From assembly GCA_034435955.1 (NCBI GenBank), contig DAOTWA010000039.1:1-48588 (forward strand): a stretch of DNA of 48,588 nucleotides. The letters are read 5' to 3'. Both the position numbers and the translations under genes were made by a program. This document shows, piece after piece, positions 48,343 to 48,588 of the stretch. The notes beneath the pieces are model-generated. The model was not told the DNA's origin and ran no database searches. It saw only the letters and a list, made by a program, of their open reading frames with translations. The stretch comes from DAOTWA01 sp034435955. Lineage in GTDB: Bacteria > Chloroflexota > Anaerolineae > Anaerolineales > Anaerolineaceae. Positions within the stretch are counted from its first letter, which is position 1; each line of letters begins with the position of its first letter.

Positions 48343-48588
48343 ATAAGGTCTACTATTTCTAAACGAAGATTAATAAAGAGCTTCTCGGCTCTGCTCTGAA
48401 GCTTTTAGAAGGAGCGGGAGTTCCAACCCATCACACCCGGAACGGCCGGGTGGATAGCGACATCCAGCCGGCGCGGGATGCGTAATAGTTAATGGCCTGG
48501 CATCCTCCATGAGGCCTTTCCAGGGATCATTTCGATCCCCCTTATGACACAAGGCCAAGCCTGGCGGCTATAATTATTATTGAGGTAA
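48343..48588. other. Non-coding window end with three short hairpins and a -10 box
   Basis: No convincing gene. Three perfect small hairpins stand in a row: CACCCGG/CCGGGTG at 48434-48452, GGCCT/AGGCC at 48494-48516, and GGGATC/GATCCC at 48523-48539. A plus-strand TATAAT at 48569-48574 may start a transcript leaving the window; ATGACA at 48544 is a possible -35 (19 bp spacing). Confidence 0.5.

Overview
The window looks like a piece of a bacterial chromosome from the phylum Chloroflexota, most likely class Anaerolineae. This is an inference from gene content and style, not from a marker gene. The signs are GC-rich coding sequence with AT-rich spacers, strong TATAAT boxes, several TTG starts, an MBG/PxKF surface-protein fragment, a DUF5679 mini-protein, a zinc-ribbon class III cyclase, a DUF6391 protein, and a DUF3467/translin pair. 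I see no rRNA, tRNA, CRISPR array or prophage.

Layout. 1-607: three tandem copies of a ~204 bp hairpin-rich repeat, then dtd, a broken 3' end of a secreted-protein gene, a membrane-anchored hypothetical protein and a zinc alcohol dehydrogenase. 4119-4672: decayed IS256-family transposase. 4905-8817: divergent c-di-GMP pair, a PilZ receptor and a PAS/GAF/GGDEF cyclase with a candidate structured leader. 9008-10151: DUF5679 protein and a class III nucleotide cyclase. 10210-18038: a long minus-strand run, read from right to left as epimerase, 3-methyladenine glycosylase, two E1 subunits of a 2-oxoacid dehydrogenase, a lipoyl/E3-binding/NeuD-type acyltransferase fusion, bactofilin, CPBP membrane protein and ProS. 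18251-22993: MarR regulator and heterodimeric ABC exporter. 23185-28053: thioesterase, ClpC and RadA. 28282-29787: HTH regulator, 44-residue membrane peptide and multi-span membrane protein. 29866-35342: DUF6391 protein, HolA, AmrS and MutS2. 35554-40980: minus-strand DNA-maintenance cluster with RecN, zinc-finger membrane protein, NAD kinase, a Cas4-like nuclease split over two genes, translin, DUF3467 protein and SSB. 41502-48273: lipoprotein, PurA, LysM protein, sulfite-oxidase-like enzyme, GT-C membrane glycosyltransferase and an UPF0173 hydrolase.

How the genes may work together. Most of the window is housekeeping: translation quality control (dtd, proS), replication and repair (holA, mutS2, radA, recN, ssb, mpg), proteolysis (clpC), and purine and NADP supply (purA, nadK). 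Two parts stand out. First, the E1-alpha/E1-beta pair is followed not by a normal E2 but by a protein in which the lipoyl and E3-binding domains are joined to a left-handed beta-helix sugar acyltransferase. This suggests lipoyl-borne acyl groups are used on sugars. Second, all sequence motifs of a Cas4-type iron-sulfur nuclease are present but divided between two adjacent genes, each with a membrane helix, in a run with translin, DUF3467 and SSB and no CRISPR.

Limits: family names come from motif recognition by eye. Starts were chosen from Shine-Dalgarno position and family length. Regulatory elements are pattern matches only.
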